Source: Kutzneria chonburiensis
GTDB taxonomy: Bacteria; Actinomycetota; Actinomycetes; Mycobacteriales; Pseudonocardiaceae
Direction of reading: 5' to 3'
Assembly (NCBI RefSeq): GCF_028622115.1
Contig: NZ_CP097263.1
Coordinates: forward strand, 6,510,001 to 6,574,000
Length of the DNA stretch: 64,000 bases
Shown: one piece after another, positions 63,289 to 64,000 of the stretch
How positions within the stretch are numbered: the stretch's first letter is position 1
Layout of the letters: each line of letters opens with the position of its first letter
The notes under the pieces: generated by a model
Seen by the model: only the letters and a program-made list of their open reading frames with translations
Told to the model about the DNA's origin: nothing
Database searches by the model: none
Program-made: the position numbers and the translations under genes

Positions 63289-63344
63289 TTGGCGTGTTGT
63301 ACTCGACGTGAGCCAGGTCACTGACGCCCTGCCCCGGAGGTTCC

Positions 63345-64000
63345 ATGCGCAAGCTCCTGATCCCCCTGCTGGCCGCGTTCGGGCTACTAGCCGGCACGGC
63401 AACCGCCACCGCGGCGCCGACATCCGGCGTGAACGACTACTCGTGCGCGCCCAGCGCGCAGCACCCGGAGCCGGTCGTGCTGGTGCACGGACTCGGCGCC
63501 AACGGGCCGCTCAACTTCGCCACCCTCGCGCCGACGCTGGCTTCCCACGGCTACTGCGTCTTCTACCTGACCTACGGCACCGGGATCCTCGGCCCGACGG
63601 TCGGCGGCCTGCGCCCGATGGAGGACAGCGCGGCACAACTCAGTGCCTTCGTCGACGAGGTGCTGGCCGCGACCGGCGCAGCCAAGGCCGACGTCGTCGG
63701 CCACTCCGAGGGCAGCACCGTGCCCGCGTACTACCTGAAGTTCCTGGGCGGCGCGGCCAAGGTCGCGCACTTCGTCGGCTTCGGCGCCAACTACGCCGGC
63801 ACATCGCTGGACGGCCTGGCCACGCTGGCCAACCTGCTGCACCTCGGCCCGGTGCTGACCGGTGTCGGCTGCGCCGCCTGCACGGAGTACCTGCCCGGTT
63901 CCGCCTTCCTGACCAAGCTCAACGCCGGCGGCGTTGCCGTTCCCGGGCCGACGTACACCAACATCGTCTCGAAGTACGACACCGTGGTCACGCCGTACAC
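63345..64000 (+). CDS. Secreted triacylglycerol lipase/esterase (partial)
   Basis: Alpha/beta hydrolase; the first 218 residues are visible. Sec signal MRKLLIPLLAAFGLLAGTAT with cleavage near ATAA. Oxyanion region VVLVHGLGANG, nucleophile Ser121 in GHSEGS, and a Cys pair CAAC in the cap. The catalytic Asp region (NIVSKYDTVVTPYT) is at the window end. CCGGAGG precedes the ATG. Resembles Streptomyces lipase class 2 (LipA/LipC-type) enzymes. Confidence 0.92.
   Translation, partial: MRKLLIPLLAAFGLLAGTATATAAPTSGVNDYSCAPSAQHPEPVVLVHGLGANGPLNFATLAPTLASHGYCVFYLTYGTGILGPTVGGLRPMEDSAAQLSAFVDEVLAATGAAKADVVGHSEGSTVPAYYLKFLGGAAKVAHFVGFGANYAGTSLDGLATLANLLHLGPVLTGVGCAACTEYLPGSAFLTKLNAGGVAVPGPTYTNIVSKYDTVVTPY

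Overview
The window is very GC-rich with strong third-position GC, many GTG starts, GTGA/ATGA/TGATG gene junctions and apparently leaderless promoters (TAGNNT boxes about 8 nt before the start codon). With a coenzyme F420 biosynthesis gene (fbiC), an actinobacterial sdhCDAB operon, XRE/DUF397 pairs and Thr-rich cell-wall proteins, this points to an actinomycete chromosome. I favour the Pseudonocardiales (Saccharothrix/Kutzneria/Amycolatopsis-like), but that is an inference. I see no rRNA, tRNA, transposase, phage gene or CRISPR array.

Layout. 1-8.1 kb: partial thiolase (-), a coiled-coil protein (-), adenosine deaminase and an MFS transporter (+), two actinobacterial hypotheticals (-), and a SUKH-family protein (+). 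8.2-15 kb: one nucleoside import and salvage operon on the - strand, transcribed BMP lipoprotein > ABC ATPase > two permeases > cytidine deaminase > thymidine phosphorylase. 15.2-21.1 kb: an accessory block on the + strand. It holds a polymorphic toxin with an ESX-like N-terminus and a YwqJ-type deaminase C-terminus, then six tightly linked YwqK-type (MORN_2) genes, a pentapeptide-repeat protein fused to three more YwqK modules, and an endonuclease V gene overlapping the last of these by 4 nt. 21.2-24.7 kb: sdhCDAB. 24.7-30.1 kb: FMN split-barrel protein, Lrp regulator divergent from a Cys/Met-metabolism PLP enzyme, then a tandemly duplicated XRE/DUF397 locus with one decayed and one intact copy. 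30.1-38.7 kb: secreted or envelope proteins: subtilisin, SCO4848-like membrane protein, a DD-carboxypeptidase homologue that has lost all three catalytic motifs, an S8-like protein without a catalytic domain, a sedolisin, a YhjD-like membrane protein and an LAxTG surface protein. 38.7-48.1 kb: fbiC, exonuclease III, KimA-like transporter, SGNH hydrolase, isocitrate dehydrogenase, YdjM-like hydrolase, ArsR regulator. 48.2-56.1 kb: DUF1707 protein, DUF990-type ABC exporter, lipoproteins, a two-component system and a P450. 56.1-64 kb: mdh, DUF3017, folD, a TNT-type (NAD+ glycohydrolase) toxin, a TetR-EACC1-universal stress-pentapeptide operon and a partial secreted lipase.

Most of the window is core metabolism. 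As far as I recall, the linkage mdh/folD ... DD-carboxypeptidase/SCO4848/yhjD ... sdhCDAB ... bmp/nup/cdd/deoA/add also exists in Streptomyces. The toxin block at 15.2-21.1 kb and the duplicated XRE/DUF397 locus look like accessory insertions in that backbone.

The most interesting candidate system is the YwqJ deaminase toxin, its nine-module YwqK immunity array, and endonuclease V, an enzyme for deaminated bases, translationally coupled to the end of the array. Two short repeat families, each present twice, lie at gene 3' ends and probably act as terminators.
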